Origin: Roseivirga misakiensis
GTDB taxonomy: Bacteria; Bacteroidota; Bacteroidia; Cytophagales; Cyclobacteriaceae
NCBI RefSeq assembly: GCF_001747105.1
Contig: NZ_MDGQ01000003.1
Span: forward strand, 1,272,119-1,336,118
Length of the DNA stretch: 64,000 nucleotides
Reading direction: 5' to 3'
The notes beneath the pieces are model-generated. The model searched no databases. It saw only the letters and a list, made by a program, of their open reading frames with translations, and was not told where the DNA came from. Positions 19,583 through 29,872 of this stretch are shown piece by piece (position 1 is the stretch's first letter; each line of letters begins with the position of its first letter). Position numbers and translations under genes: made by a program.

Positions 19583-19938
19583 AGAAGGTCTTAATAGTAG
19601 ATGATGAACCGAATATTTTGATTTCGTTGGAGTTCCTGCTTCGAAAATCGAACTATGAGGTATTCGTAGCCAGAGATGGAGCTGAGGCTATAGAAATTCT
19701 TCAACTACAAAAACCTGATTTTACTATTCTGGATGTAATGATGCCCAATGTGGACGGATACGAGGTGTGTCAGTTTATTAAAAACAGTCCAGCTTTTAAA
19801 CACATTAAGGTCGTTTTTTTAAGTGCTAAATCGAAAGAGGAGGATATTCAAAAAGGGTACGATTTAGGGGCAGATTTATACCTAACAAAACCGTTTTCTA
19901 CCAGAACATTGGTGAAGCAAATAGAAGCAATACAGTAG
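19579..19938 (+). CDS. Receiver-only response regulator paired with the CrbS-like kinase
   Basis: 119 residues, just one CheY-like receiver. The acidic pair DDE (residues 8-10), phospho-acceptor Asp52 in FTILDVMMPNVDG, Ser82 and Lys104 in LTKPF are all present, so it should be phosphorylated. There is no DNA-binding domain, unlike CrbR, which carries a LuxR-type HTH. The ATG overlaps the kinase stop by 4 bases. It must act through a partner protein; the InsA-like HTH protein upstream is one candidate, without direct evidence. Confidence 0.92.
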   Translation: MKKVLIVDDEPNILISLEFLLRKSNYEVFVARDGAEAIEILQLQKPDFTILDVMMPNVDGYEVCQFIKNSPAFKHIKVVFLSAKSKEEDIQKGYDLGADLYLTKPFSTRTLVKQIEAIQ

Positions 19939-19968
19939 ACAAAAGATTTTTATTATAAACATTCCGCC

Positions 19969-21867
19969 ATGAGCAACAAGATTCAAACCCTGTCAGGATA
20001 TTTTCATGAATACCAAAAAAGTGTACTTGACCCAGAAACCTTTTGGGCTAGAATAGGCGAATCCTTTTATTGGAGAAAGCAATGGGATGAAACTGTCTCT
20101 TGGGATTTTGAAAAACCAGATGTTAAATGGTTTGTCAATGGAAAACTGAATATCACCGAAAACATCTTTGAAAGATATTTACACACAAAAGGCGATACAC
20201 CGGCCATTATTTGGGAACCGAATGACCCAAATGAAGCCAATAGAATAGTCACATATCGTGAGTTGTTCGAAATGACCAACCAATTCTGCAATGCGCTTAA
20301 AGCACAGGGCATAGAGAAGGGCGATCGTGTGATTATCTACATGCCAATGGTACCAGAAGCAGCGGTGGCCATGCTGGCGTGTGCACGTTTAGGCGCTATT
20401 CACTCTGTGGTGTTTGCAGGATTTTCATCTTCTGCCTTAGCGGACAGAATAAATGACTGCGAAGCAAAAATGGTCTTGACATCAGACGGTAATTACCGAG
20501 GCGCAAAGCAAATTCCTGTAAAAGCAGTGGTAGATGAAGCCGTTGAAAGTACGCCGAGTATCGAAAAAGTGATCGTGCTGAATAGAACAGGTGAAGAAGT
20601 GACCATGAAGGAAGGGCGAGACATTTGGTGGCATGATGCGATTGCTAATCAATCCACCGATTTTGCCGCCACTGAAATGGATTCTGAAGACTTGCTTTTT
20701 ATTCTTTACACCTCAGGATCTACCGGAAAACCAAAAGGCGTGGTACATACCACAGGAGGCTATATGGTGTATGCAGAATACTCCTTTTCAAATGTTTTCC
20801 AGTACACACCAGGCGATATTTATTGGTGTACGGCAGATATCGGCTGGATTACCGGCCACTCCTATATAGTTTATGGGCCTTTATTAGCCGGGGGCACCAC
20901 GCTAATGTTCGAAGGCGTGCCTACTTTCCCGCATGCGGGAAGATTTTGGGAAATTGTCGACAAGTATAAAGTCAATCAATTCTACACCGCCCCTACGGCT
21001 ATTCGCGCCCTTCAAGTACACGGCTTGGAACCAATTCAGCCTTATTCATTGAATTCCCTGAAGGTGATCGGTTCGGTAGGTGAACCAATTAACGAGGAGG
21101 CTTGGCACTGGTACCACGATCATATTGGGAAGGGAAATTGTCCTTTGGTCGATACTTGGTGGCAAACTGAAACAGGAGGTATTATGATTTCTGCGTTGGC
21201 GGGAATTACTCCGAACAAACCAGCGCATGCGTCACTACCATTACCGGGTATTCAACCCATAATAGTCGATGCTGAAGGCAACGAATTAAAAGGCAATAAT
21301 GTGGAAGGGAATCTCTGCATAAAATTCCCTTGGCCTTCTATGATCAGAACTACTTATGGCGATCATGAAAAGTGTAAAAACGTTTATTTCTCCGCCTACA
21401 AAAACATGTATTTTACCGGTGACGGTGCCAAAAGAGATCACGATGGATATTTGAGAATTTTAGGGCGGGTAGATGATGTAATTAATGTTTCTGGACATAG
21501 AATGGGAACAGCGGAGGTTGAAAATGCCATCAACGAGCATCCTAAAGTGGTAGAATCTGCTGTTGTCGGTTACCCTCACGATGTGAAAGGCCAAGGTATT
21601 TACGCCTATGTGATTTGCGATATGACGGGAAGAACCGAAGACAGTCTAAAAGCCGAAATCAAAGACACAGTGAGAAAGATTATCGGGCCGATCGCTAAGC
21701 CAGATATGGTGCAAATTGTACCAGGGTTGCCTAAAACTAGATCTGGAAAAATTATGAGAAGGATTCTTAGAAAAGTGGCAAGTAAAGATATCTCCAATTT
21801 AGGAGACACATCTACGCTATTGAATCCAGAAGTGGTAGATGATATAATTAAAGGCGCTGGATTATAA
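19969..21867 (+). CDS. acs: Acetyl-CoA synthetase (acetate--CoA ligase)
   Basis: 632 residues, near the usual 630-650. It activates acetate to acetyl-AMP and then acetyl-CoA in the cytoplasm. The ATP-binding loop LYTSGSTGKPKGVVHT is near residue 247, the acetate-pocket region DTWWQTETGG near 393-402, YFTGDGAKRD near 481, and the C-terminal PKTRSGKIMRRILRK carries the catalytic Lys that is the usual acetylation target. The start is 30 bases after the response regulator. It completes an uptake-sensing-activation locus for acetate. Confidence 0.97.
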   Translation: MSNKIQTLSGYFHEYQKSVLDPETFWARIGESFYWRKQWDETVSWDFEKPDVKWFVNGKLNITENIFERYLHTKGDTPAIIWEPNDPNEANRIVTYRELFEMTNQFCNALKAQGIEKGDRVIIYMPMVPEAAVAMLACARLGAIHSVVFAGFSSSALADRINDCEAKMVLTSDGNYRGAKQIPVKAVVDEAVESTPSIEKVIVLNRTGEEVTMKEGRDIWWHDAIANQSTDFAATEMDSEDLLFILYTSGSTGKPKGVVHTTGGYMVYAEYSFSNVFQYTPGDIYWCTADIGWITGHSYIVYGPLLAGGTTLMFEGVPTFPHAGRFWEIVDKYKVNQFYTAPTAIRALQVHGLEPIQPYSLNSLKVIGSVGEPINEEAWHWYHDHIGKGNCPLVDTWWQTETGGIMISALAGITPNKPAHASLPLPGIQPIIVDAEGNELKGNNVEGNLCIKFPWPSMIRTTYGDHEKCKNVYFSAYKNMYFTGDGAKRDHDGYLRILGRVDDVINVSGHRMGTAEVENAINEHPKVVESAVVGYPHDVKGQGIYAYVICDMTGRTEDSLKAEIKDTVRKIIGPIAKPDMVQIVPGLPKTRSGKIMRRILRKVASKDISNLGDTSTLLNPEVVDDIIKGAGL

Positions 21868-21880
21868 GCGCCTTTAATTA
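21845..21880. terminator. Bidirectional terminator: 14-bp perfect hairpin at the end of acs
   Basis: TAATTAAAGGCGCT (21845-21858) and AGCGCCTTTAATTA (21867-21880) form a perfect 14-bp stem around an 8-base loop. The stem includes the acs stop codon region and ends at the stop of the convergent minus-strand gene. A and T runs are built into the stem, so it can terminate both ways. Confidence 0.85.
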
Positions 21881-22948
21881 TTGAGAACTTTCTTTTTTAA
21901 AGGCGAGGGTAGCTACTCTACCTCCTGAGCCAGAAGCCCAAGCGGATTTTCCTGTTTTTGAAACAGAAACAGCATAATATTGACCTTCCATCGGTGTATA
22001 AGCATTATCGCCGGTGCGGTAAAAGTCACAGCTTTCACGACCCACTGCCAGCACTAAATCTTTATCGAAAATAGCAACGCCCGACCGATAACCACCCGGG
22101 TTCATCCCGGCCATCATTGGAAACCAGCTGGCCCCTCCATCGGTGGTATACGCTGCGTTAATTCTCGTCAGTGAATCACCACGATAATCTCCACCGACCA
22201 TTAAACCTTCTAGGTCGTTCTTAAAGTCAATCGAGAAAATGCCTTGTGTAGATTCGCCAGACTGAAGTGGCGTGATCGTTTTATTCCAAGTTTCACCTTT
22301 ATCAGAAGAATAGAAAAGACTCGCTTCCTCTCCACCGAGGCCAATGTAAACATGGCTATCGCCATTTACCCGAAGACAGGTACCGCTGGCGGCAAAACCA
22401 CCCTGACCATCTTTTGCCTGAGGCCTTTGCGTAAAGGGTAATTCATTCCAAGTTTCTCCGCCATCGGATGTTTTTAGAATCAACAATCTACCATCAATCG
22501 CATCACCAAAAGCAATCCCTTCTTGGTCATTCCAGAAATCCATGGCATCATAAAAAGTGCCTTCAGCATCACTGAAATATTTTCTTTCCCAAGTGGTACC
22601 CCCATCAACGGTTTTATAGATCAGGGCAGGTAAACCAGCGCTTAAAACGATGGCAGTATTCTCATCAAAACCCTCTACGTCTCGAAAGTCAATTTTTTCA
22701 TTATCTGGAATGCTTACATTTTCCCAAGTAGTACCACCGTCAATTGTTTTTAAAACTGTACCACCGCTTCCACTTGCCCAAGCTACCTGATCGGAGACGG
22801 CAGAAACACCGCGCAAACTTGCTGTGCTGCCCGTGGTTTGAGGTACCCAAATAGGTTCAGGAAGGCTTGTTTTGGCTTCTTCCGTCTCCTTCGGAGATCC
22901 ACAGCCAAATAAAAGGACTACTAATGCTAAGCCTAGAAACTGTCTCAT
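21878..22948 (-). CDS. Lipoprotein with YCF48/BNR-type beta-propeller repeats
   Basis: 356 residues. A lipoprotein signal (VVLLFGCGSPKE, Cys16) is followed by repeated GGTTWE/KGETWNK elements, such as KTIDGGTTWENVSIP, TVDGGTTWERKYF, TSDGGETWNELPF and SSDKGETWNKTI. These are the Asp-box hallmarks of YCF48/sialidase-type propellers, so the protein should be an envelope-anchored propeller, commonly annotated as oxidoreductase or photosystem-assembly-like. The ATG overlaps the stop of the upstream lipoprotein gene by 4 bases, so the two form an operon. Function unknown. Confidence 0.8.
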   Translation of the reverse strand: MRQFLGLALVVLLFGCGSPKETEEAKTSLPEPIWVPQTTGSTASLRGVSAVSDQVAWASGSGGTVLKTIDGGTTWENVSIPDNEKIDFRDVEGFDENTAIVLSAGLPALIYKTVDGGTTWERKYFSDAEGTFYDAMDFWNDQEGIAFGDAIDGRLLILKTSDGGETWNELPFTQRPQAKDGQGGFAASGTCLRVNGDSHVYIGLGGEEASLFYSSDKGETWNKTITPLQSGESTQGIFSIDFKNDLEGLMVGGDYRGDSLTRINAAYTTDGGASWFPMMAGMNPGGYRSGVAIFDKDLVLAVGRESCDFYRTGDNAYTPMEGQYYAVSVSKTGKSAWASGSGGRVATLAFKKESSQ

Positions 22949-23748
22949 TCTGAATCGGCAGCTGGTTTCAAGGAAGGTTTGTCAGCAGAATTATAGACAC
23001 TTTCCGGAAGTTCGTCGAAGACCATGATATTAGAAAGTTGGGCCATTTCTCTTTCGCCCGAAAGCATAATATTCCCCATTTTCTGATAGTCTTTCCACGG
23101 GTTCGTAAAGCGTGGCTCTTCGGCATCGGTGGTCGGATAGTACGCCCATTGAGTCACCAATCTTGATTCCTTATCAACCCATACGTAATACATATTTTGA
23201 GGTGTTCGTCCCACGCCTTCAAAGGTCAAGTTCAGTTTGTCGGCCATTCTGCCATCCTCCGTCGCCTCTTCACCAGCATAAGTTAGCGTCACGCCAGAAT
23301 CCTTCAGTTTGTAAGGCATCACCAGCCAGTAGGAGTCATTAATCCAAATACTCTTACCTCTATTCACCATGGTCTGTAGCGAATCGCCTTGGAGGGTTAA
23401 CTCGGTGCCATCTTGAAATATTTTTCCTGTGTCGTCATTGATGTTCAGCAGGTAAGTGCTTGTGCCCATATCAATTCTCACATCGCCAGTCCATTTATCC
23501 CAAATGAGTTCACGCCGTCCAAAGAAGTTCCAGCAAATATGACGTGTATTATCCCAGGCTTCTCGGCCGCCCATGGCTTCCATAACCTCATCGGCAATGG
23601 CCATAGCTTTAGCATCTGAGCCAGCTAAATTGAAGCCTTCTGCAGGTGGGTTTCCGTAAGGTTCATTCGTGTTTTCGGCTTGAGGATTACAAGCGGCAAA
23701 ACCGATAATGATTGCCGAGAAAAGAATAGCTAGATACTTGGTTTTCAT
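22945..23748 (-). CDS. Hypothetical lipoprotein, first gene of a two-gene operon
   Basis: 267 residues with a lipobox (IIIGFAACNPQ, Cys20). The mature part holds AMAIADEVMEAMGGREAWDN and later WYVWVDKES-like beta strands. It resembles a family of Bacteroidota lipoproteins with an LolA/outer-membrane lipoprotein-sorting-like half barrel, but I am not sure of that. The stop overlaps the start of the propeller lipoprotein by 4 bases, so the two products probably act together in the envelope. Confidence 0.7.
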   Translation of the reverse strand: MKTKYLAILFSAIIIGFAACNPQAENTNEPYGNPPAEGFNLAGSDAKAMAIADEVMEAMGGREAWDNTRHICWNFFGRRELIWDKWTGDVRIDMGTSTYLLNINDDTGKIFQDGTELTLQGDSLQTMVNRGKSIWINDSYWLVMPYKLKDSGVTLTYAGEEATEDGRMADKLNLTFEGVGRTPQNMYYVWVDKESRLVTQWAYYPTTDAEEPRFTNPWKDYQKMGNIMLSGEREMAQLSNIMVFDELPESVYNSADKPSLKPAADSE

Positions 23749-23826
23749 AGGATCAAATTTTGTGTGAAGTTAGGGAGTTCCTACTTACGGTTCAATCCAT
23801 TGATCAGAAAGCCAGCTTTATGGCAC

Positions 23827-24276
23827 CTATTTTACAGGGGCATAAGGGTTTATTTCCCTCAATTTTTCCTCTAGTGCCCTTAAATCTTTTAGGCGCATCC
23901 AGCTCACTTTTATTTTATGCTGTTGCATTTTATCATCGGCATCCAGAATGTTGAGGCCTATGTGCAAATGATCCGTTTCAAAATAACTGTCGAAATTATA
24001 CTTAGTGATGAGGAGTGAGCTCTGTTTTTTAGAAAATAACTTTTGAGAATTGATTACCATGCCACCCTCAGCCTCTGATGCATGGATGTAAATTGGCCAA
24101 TTGATAAAAGAAGACATAAAACCGAAAAGAGGGGCAAATGCAGCTAACAAGATTATGCTCGGCAACTCTGGGGAAATGATGTATTTATAAACGAAGATAA
24201 ATACCACGAATATCCCATAAAAAAAGAGCAAGAACTTAAACCGATTGACTTTGCCTTTGTTGTTTATATCTTTCAT
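23827..24276 (-). CDS. Hypothetical two-span membrane protein
   Basis: 149 residues. Two hydrophobic segments (residues 12-31 and 38-58) are followed by a soluble C-terminal half that looks like a small beta domain (HLHIGLNILDADDKMQQHKI). I do not recognise the family. It is separated from the lipoprotein operon by about 80 bases and from the RNA methyltransferase by 41 bases. Confidence 0.65.
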   Translation of the reverse strand: MKDINNKGKVNRFKFLLFFYGIFVVFIFVYKYIISPELPSIILLAAFAPLFGFMSSFINWPIYIHASEAEGGMVINSQKLFSKKQSSLLITKYNFDSYFETDHLHIGLNILDADDKMQQHKIKVSWMRLKDLRALEEKLREINPYAPVK

Positions 24277-24317
24277 TTGACCAGCTTTGGGGGTTGAATT
24301 TAATGGATTTGAGGGAA

Positions 24318-24851
24318 TTAAGCGAGCTTCATTTTAGAGACCAAATCCCAAAGCACAATGCCCGCTGTGACAGATACATTGAGCGAATGCTTGGTACCGA
24401 ATTGAGGGATTTCCAGACAACCATCGGCTAGCTCAACAATTTCATCCTCGACACCGAAAACTTCGTTGCCCAAAACGATGGCTACTTTTTGATTTTCGAT
24501 AGGCTTGAAATCTTGAAGCGGAATAGAGCCCTCAGCTTGTTCCACGGCCATAATTGTATATCCCTCAGCCTTTAAAACTTCGCATGCCGATCGTGTATTT
24601 TCATAATATTTCCAGTCTACAGATTCGGTTGCGCCAAGGGCAGTTTTATGAATTTCACGATGCGGTGGCTGGGCGGTAATTCCACAAAGTGCGATGCTTG
24701 TAATTCCAAAAGCATCAGCAGATCTGAAGGCAGAACCTACATTATGCATACTCCTAACATTGTCCATCACTACCACGACAGGTAATTTATCAGTAGCCTT
24801 AAATGCTTCAATATCTGGCCGGTTGAGCTCCTCGTTTTTTAATTTTCGCAT
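24318..24851 (-). CDS. SpoU/TrmH-family RNA 2'-O-methyltransferase
   Basis: 177 residues from the ATG at 24851 (MRKLKNEELNRPD). SPOUT motifs are present: VVMDNVRSMHNVGSAFRSAD (motif 1), AIVLGNEVFGVEDE (motif 2) and IPQFGTKHSLNVSVTAGIVL (motif 3). The family methylates ribose in tRNA or rRNA using S-adenosylmethionine through a trefoil knot. An earlier in-frame start at 24941 is unlikely because it would run through the terminator hairpin at 24893-24930. The target RNA position is unknown. Confidence 0.9.
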   Translation of the reverse strand: MRKLKNEELNRPDIEAFKATDKLPVVVVMDNVRSMHNVGSAFRSADAFGITSIALCGITAQPPHREIHKTALGATESVDWKYYENTRSACEVLKAEGYTIMAVEQAEGSIPLQDFKPIENQKVAIVLGNEVFGVEDEIVELADGCLEIPQFGTKHSLNVSVTAGIVLWDLVSKMKLA

Positions 24852-24892
24852 CGCTGCAATTTTACCAGCTTGGGTGGATTTTACAAGGCCCA

Positions 24893-24930
24893 TAAAAAGA
24901 AAGTGCCTGCCCCATCTGGGTAGACACTTT
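24893..24930 (-). terminator. Rho-independent terminator of the coiled-coil gene
   Basis: Bases 24900-24912 pair with 24918-24930 (AAAGTG with CACTTT, one C/A mismatch, then CTGCCC with GGGTAG). On the minus strand the hairpin is followed by CTTTTTA. It lies 50 bases past the stop at 24981. Confidence 0.8.
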
Positions 24931-24980
24931 AACAACACCAATCAAAAACTATCTTTATTCGCGTTTAGGCCGATTTCTGC

Positions 24981-25904
24981 CTAACGAGAGGCTCTGCTGT
25001 TTTTAGAAATTACCAAGTACTTAGAAATTTGCCAGAAAGATTCAGGATCTGTAATCTCTAGAATTTTTATCCCATCTGACTCACCTGGTAGAATAGCGTA
25101 TGAACTACTTGGATGGTCGCTGACAAGCGATAAGGAAGCAGCCTCAATCTTCAATTGATTGACACTTCTTTTATCTAGCTCCAAGAATTCAGCTTTGTCG
25201 GCATCTTCTTGTAACATTACTTTTCGCCCAATAAGACCTAGAAAACCGCCTTCTTTGTCAACAACGCCTTTGGCCTTCAAATCTTGGAAGGTGCCAATGG
25301 CCAAGTAGCCTTTATTCAATTCGTCATTTAAAGCAGTAAGTTGAGATACCTCTAAGTCCTTTTGTTCTATGGCATCGGCTTGGGCCAAGACGGTCACATT
25401 TAGCGAGTCTTTTTGCGAATTTAGTCCAGTAATTACCGCCTCGCGGGCAACAAGCTCTGATTTCAGATCAATAATTGTGGTTTGACGCGCTTTCAAATCT
25501 GCTTGTAAAGTCTGAAGTCGCTTTTGGAAGACTCCCTGCTTGATTTCGGCACTTTTAATTTTGTCGGTGAGTGTTTTTACGTTTTCGTTAGAGCGAACGA
25601 TCAAGTCATCAATCATCGCTATTTCGCGCATAATGCTCTCTTTTTTTCCTTCATTGAAAGGCTCTTGGCGTTGCCCGAATACAAGGTTTTCCTTTTCAAC
25701 GATACTCGTGATTTGCTCCTCGACTTCAATAATCAATGACATCACTTCTTCAAAGGCCGATTCTTTTTTGACAATCTCCTTTTCCAGGTTGACATACCTC
25801 TCTTCTAGTACTTCTTTTTTTTTGGAGGTAGCGGATACAGTAAACCACATAGCGATGGTAAGTGCACCCAGCAATACCATGCCGATTTTCATCGTTTGTT
25901 TCAT
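24981..25904 (-). CDS. Membrane-anchored coiled-coil protein
   Basis: 307 residues. An N-terminal hydrophobic segment (residues 8-25) acts as a signal or anchor. A long heptad-rich coiled coil follows, residues 30-200, rich in Glu, Lys and Leu (KEVLEERYVNLEKEIVKKES), and then a small C-terminal globular domain. It is probably anchored in the inner membrane with the coil in the periplasm. Similar proteins occur in Cytophagales, but no function is known to me. It has its own terminator. Confidence 0.75.
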   Translation of the reverse strand: MKQTMKIGMVLLGALTIAMWFTVSATSKKKEVLEERYVNLEKEIVKKESAFEEVMSLIIEVEEQITSIVEKENLVFGQRQEPFNEGKKESIMREIAMIDDLIVRSNENVKTLTDKIKSAEIKQGVFQKRLQTLQADLKARQTTIIDLKSELVAREAVITGLNSQKDSLNVTVLAQADAIEQKDLEVSQLTALNDELNKGYLAIGTFQDLKAKGVVDKEGGFLGLIGRKVMLQEDADKAEFLELDKRSVNQLKIEAASLSLVSDHPSSSYAILPGESDGIKILEITDPESFWQISKYLVISKNSRASR

Positions 25905-26127
25905 CTTCTTAGGTTTTAATTGTTAAATGATAGATTAAATAATTCTGCGAATGCTTCAGAAGAAGCACTAATTCAGACTCGTCTAGCCTGTTGGCTGTGA
26001 TGCACTGTTGGGTTTGGGTTGGTGGGTTTTGAGAATAGGTTTGTGATGATTCTCGCTAGTATAACGAAAGAATTAGTTGAAATTGTGTGATGTAACGAAA
26101 AAAATAGTTATAAAATTTTTCGGAGGA

Positions 26128-26763
26128 TTAAAGCCCCGCCTTTTTTGGCTTTAACCAACCACGATCAACGGCGTAGATAATAAGTTCCGTTGGAGATTTG
26201 AGCCCCAATTTTTTGAGGATGTTTTTACGGTGTGAATTGACTGTATGAATACTTATACCAAGGTTATTGGCGATTTCTGACGAAGGTAAACCTCTACCGA
26301 TCGATTTAATGATTTGCATCTCTCGCTCAGATAAATCACCATCAATGGCAATGTCTGAGTTGTTGACCAAATTCATTACTTCTTGACAGTAGAAACTTCC
26401 ACCTTTATCAATTACATCTAGTGCCGAGTTGATTTCTTCTACTGAGCAGTTTTTAGTCAAAAAGCCTTCAACGCCGGCTCTCAATTGTTTGTTAATTGAA
26501 ACGGCATCATCGTCTTCAGAAATAACCAGAACTTTTAAGTTAGGGTAAGACTCTTTTAGTTGTTTGGTCACCGTATCTTGTAGAATATAGTCACCCAAAT
26601 ATTCAAGAATCAGAAGTTCAGGCGTGTGTCTTTGGACTTGATCGGATAGGTTGCGATCGGTATTAAAGACGACCACCTCATTTATGCCACGATAGTTTTC
26701 TAGAATAATCTTTATTCCAGTACTGGAGAGAAACTGTGGGTCATAAATGGCTGCCTTTTTCAC
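26128..26763 (-). CDS. NarL/LuxR-type response regulator with Asp-to-Glu acceptor site
   Basis: 211 residues: a receiver (1-120) and a LuxR-type HTH (ERMEI-like start LSEREMQIIKSIGRGLPSSE, residues 143-205, with GISIHTVNSHRKNILKKLGL). The position that should hold the phospho-acceptor Asp is Glu54 (PELLILEYLG), and the usual acidic pair near the N-terminus is reduced to one Asp (IYDP). The switch Ser (VISED) and Lys (LTKN) remain. Such receivers may be locked active or respond to something other than phosphorylation. No kinase gene is adjacent, so it is an orphan. Confidence 0.9.
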   Translation of the reverse strand: MKKAAIYDPQFLSSTGIKIILENYRGINEVVVFNTDRNLSDQVQRHTPELLILEYLGDYILQDTVTKQLKESYPNLKVLVISEDDDAVSINKQLRAGVEGFLTKNCSVEEINSALDVIDKGGSFYCQEVMNLVNNSDIAIDGDLSEREMQIIKSIGRGLPSSEIANNLGISIHTVNSHRKNILKKLGLKSPTELIIYAVDRGWLKPKKAGL

Positions 26764-26993
26764 AACTATTCTTATTTAGACTGATTAAAATTAAGGCAAA
26801 ATTAATACTCTTATCGAAAAGGTCATCATTAATTTGACTCAGCTCATAAAACTTGCCAAATGAGGGAAAGGTTTAGCGGAATAATGGCCCCTAGATCGTT
26901 GATTTCTAAAACTTATATCGGCACCATATTTTTCGAACCAATAATCTTTATTTTTGACCTTTATTATCAATCTAATACCGATCAATATTTAGT

Positions 26994-29600
26994 ATGGCTA
27001 AGAAGAAAGAGGCGAAGGAAACCCCATTGATGAAGCAGTACAATGCCATCAAGGCCAGTCATCCGGGGGCACTTCTACTTTTCCGAGTTGGAGATTTCTA
27101 TGAAACCTTCGGAGAAGATGCCATCACTGCTAGCAAAGTGCTAAATATTGTCTTGACAAAACGTGCCAACGGTGCCGCAAGCCATATTGAGTTGGCCGGT
27201 TTTCCACACCATTCTTTAGATACTTATTTGCCTAAACTGGTAAGAGCCGGAAATAGAGTCGCTATTTGCGATCAGTTAGAAGATCCTAAAAGTGTAAAGG
27301 GAATTGTAAAGCGCGGGGTAACGGAATTGGTGACGCCAGGCTTGTCGTTTAACGATAATGTATTAGACCAGAAAAGGAATAACTACTTAGCCTCTTTAAG
27401 TTTTGGGAAGGACGAAATTGGCGCAGCATTTTTGGACCTATCGACCGGGGAATTTCTCACGGCGCAAGGAAAACCAAGCTATATCGATAAGCTCATCCAA
27501 GGGTTGAATCCATCCGAATTCATTTACTCAAGAACACAAAGAGAAGCATTTGAAACTCATTACAGCGACGATTTCAATACTTATCAGATTGATGATTGGG
27601 TTTATGCCTTCGATTATGCGTATGAAAAGCTCACTAACCACTTTTCTACGAGTTCTTTAAAAGGCTTCGGGATAGAAGAAATGAATCTGGCGATTACCGC
27701 AGCCGGGGCGGTACTTTACTATCTGGAGCATACAGAACACAAAGAGATCGGTCATATCGCTGCAATCAGTAGGATAGAGGAAGATAAATACGTCTGGTTA
27801 GACAAATTCACTATCCGAAATCTTGAATTGGTTTACCCACAGCACGAAGGTGGTATTCCATTGATCCAAATTCTAGATAAAACACAGACCCCTATGGGTG
27901 CTAGAATGCTCAAGCGCTGGATGGTATTGCCGTTAAAAGAACTAGATAAGATTCAAGAAAGGCTTTCGATCGTTGATGCTTTTCACGAAAACGGGGCATT
28001 AAGTGAGGAGATGGCCGAGGCCATGAAAGATATCGGCGACTTGGAAAGATTAATTTCTAAAGTCGCTGTCGGCAGGATTAATCCACGCGAGTTAAACCAA
28101 TTAAAAAAGGCGCTGCTGAGTATTGGGCCGATGAAGGAATCTTTGACCGCAGCTAAAAATAAGTCGCTTCAAGCACTTGCTGCACAACTTGATACCTGTG
28201 GGCCGCTGTTAGAAAAAATACAAAGTGAGCTTCAGCCAGATGCACCTATGCTTGTGCATCAAGGGGGTATCATTGCAAAAGGTGTTGACGAAGAGTTGGA
28301 TGAATTGCGCGGCATAGCCTTTAGCGGAAAGGACTATTTGGTACAAATACAGCAGCGGGAGAGTGAGCGAACGGGTATTACTTCTTTAAAAATTGCCTAT
28401 AACAAGGTTTTCGGATACTACCTTGAAGTAAGCAACGCCCACAAGGACAAAGTGCCAGAGGAGTGGATTCGCAAGCAAACCTTAGTCAATGCAGAGCGAT
28501 ACATCACGGAAGAGCTTAAGACCTACGAGGAAAAAATTATTAATGCGGAAGACCTATATAAGGTCATTGAGCAGCGACTTTTCCAAGAGCTCGTCGCTTT
28601 TGCTGCTGATTATACGTCTAAAATTCAAAAGAATGCCAAGGTGATTGCCACCTTGGACTGCCTTATCTCATTTTCAGTAATTGCAAAAGCTAACAATTAT
28701 TGCCGACCTGACTTAGATGATAAGATGCTCATCGATATTCAAGATGGTAGGCACCCTGTAATCGAGCAGCAACTGCCAGTTGGTGAATCTTATGTACCGA
28801 ATGATGTGTTACTAGACGATCATACGCATCAAATCTTAATTATTACCGGGCCAAATATGGCGGGTAAGTCAGCTTTGCTTCGTCAAACGGCATTAATCGT
28901 GTTGATGGCACAAATGGGTAGTTATGTACCCGCGTCTAGCGCTTCCTTGGGCATTACAGACAAAGTATTTACGCGTGTAGGGGCCTCCGATAACCTTTCG
29001 AAAGGCGAATCTACCTTTATGGTCGAAATGACTGAAACGGCTAGTATCCTTAATAACCTTTCGGAACGTAGTTTGGTCTTGATGGATGAAATTGGTCGTG
29101 GTACGAGTACTTATGACGGTATTTCTATTGCTTGGTCGATAGTGGAGTACTTGCATAACCATGATAAGTTTAAGGCTAAAACACTCTTCGCGACACATTA
29201 TCATGAATTGAATCAATTGGAAGAAGATTTCCCTGCGATCAAAAACTTCAATGTTTCGGTGAAAGAGGTTGAAAACAAGGTCATCTTCATGCGAAAGCTA
29301 AAAGAAGGCGGTAGTGAGCATAGCTTTGGTATTCATGTGGCACAAATGGCGGGGATGCCCAATCCGGTTGTGATTCGTGCGGCCGAGATTATGGGGCATT
29401 TAGAACAGGACAAAATCCGAAATCAGACTGATGATAAAGTGAAAAGCATTCCGAAGAACAACTATCAATTGAGTATGTTCGAGGCTGACCCCACATTTAA
29501 TGAGATTAAGGAGTTGCTTGAAAAGATCGACATTAATACGATTTCGCCCGTGGAGGCTTTATTAAAGCTGAATGAGATTAAAGGGAAGCTGAAGGACTAA
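26994..29600 (+). CDS. mutS: DNA mismatch repair protein MutS
   Basis: 868 residues, a normal length for MutS. The mismatch-reading Phe-X-Glu motif is in [12 protein letters not shown] (Phe35, Glu37). The connector, lever and clamp domains follow, and the ABC-type ATPase has Walker [15 protein letters not shown] near residue 620, the signature GESTFMVEM, Walker [17 protein letters not shown] and the H-loop FATHYHEL. It recognises mispaired bases and recruits MutL. The gene stands alone, followed by two tRNA genes. Confidence 0.97.
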   Translation: MAKKKEAKETPLMKQYNAIKASHPGALLLFRVGDFYETFGEDAITASKVLNIVLTKRANGAASHIELAGFPHHSLDTYLPKLVRAGNRVAICDQLEDPKSVKGIVKRGVTELVTPGLSFNDNVLDQKRNNYLASLSFGKDEIGAAFLDLSTGEFLTAQGKPSYIDKLIQGLNPSEFIYSRTQREAFETHYSDDFNTYQIDDWVYAFDYAYEKLTNHFSTSSLKGFGIEEMNLAITAAGAVLYYLEHTEHKEIGHIAAISRIEEDKYVWLDKFTIRNLELVYPQHEGGIPLIQILDKTQTPMGARMLKRWMVLPLKELDKIQERLSIVDAFHENGALSEEMAEAMKDIGDLERLISKVAVGRINPRELNQLKKALLSIGPMKESLTAAKNKSLQALAAQLDTCGPLLEKIQSELQPDAPMLVHQGGIIAKGVDEELDELRGIAFSGKDYLVQIQQRESERTGITSLKIAYNKVFGYYLEVSNAHKDKVPEEWIRKQTLVNAERYITEELKTYEEKIINAEDLYKVIEQRLFQELVAFAADYTSKIQKNAKVIATLDCLISFSVIAKANNYCRPDLDDKMLIDIQDGRHPVIEQQLPVGESYVPNDVLLDDHTHQILIITGPNMAGKSALLRQTALIVLMAQMGSYVPASSASLGITDKVFTRVGASDNLSKGESTFMVEMTETASILNNLSERSLVLMDEIGRGTSTYDGISIAWSIVEYLHNHDKFKAKTLFATHYHELNQLEEDFPAIKNFNVSVKEVENKVIFMRKLKEGGSEHSFGIHVAQMAGMPNPVVIRAAEIMGHLEQDKIRNQTDDKVKSIPKNNYQLSMFEADPTFNEIKELLEKIDINTISPVEALLKLNEIKGKLKD

Positions 29601-29719
29601 TGTTCTGGCTTTAGATTTAGTTACTGCAATTTTTTTAATGTAGTCGTTGCATATTAAAACCCCTTCACTAAATTTGCATTCCGTTTTGCAGCAAGTGCGA
29701 AATTTTTGTATTGAAATAA

Positions 29720-29792
<73 letters not shown>

Positions 29793-29800
29793 CAATAATT

Positions 29801-29833
29801 AAAGAAGCGCGATTTAATCACGCTTTTTTAATT
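29801..29833 (+). terminator. Probable terminator after tRNA-Gly
   Basis: GCGCGATTTAATCACGC folds into an imperfect hairpin (one C-A mismatch) with flanking A and T runs, ending in TTTTTTA. It is weaker than the hairpin after tRNA-Leu. Confidence 0.55.
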
Positions 29834-29872
29834 TAGAGTCATTCACAATTTCATGACTACCTAGTAGTCAAT

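Noticed and set aside
24852..24941. Longer N-terminus for the SpoU-family methyltransferase
   Set aside because: The extension would run through a strong terminator hairpin of the upstream gene, and the conserved part begins right after the ATG at 24851.
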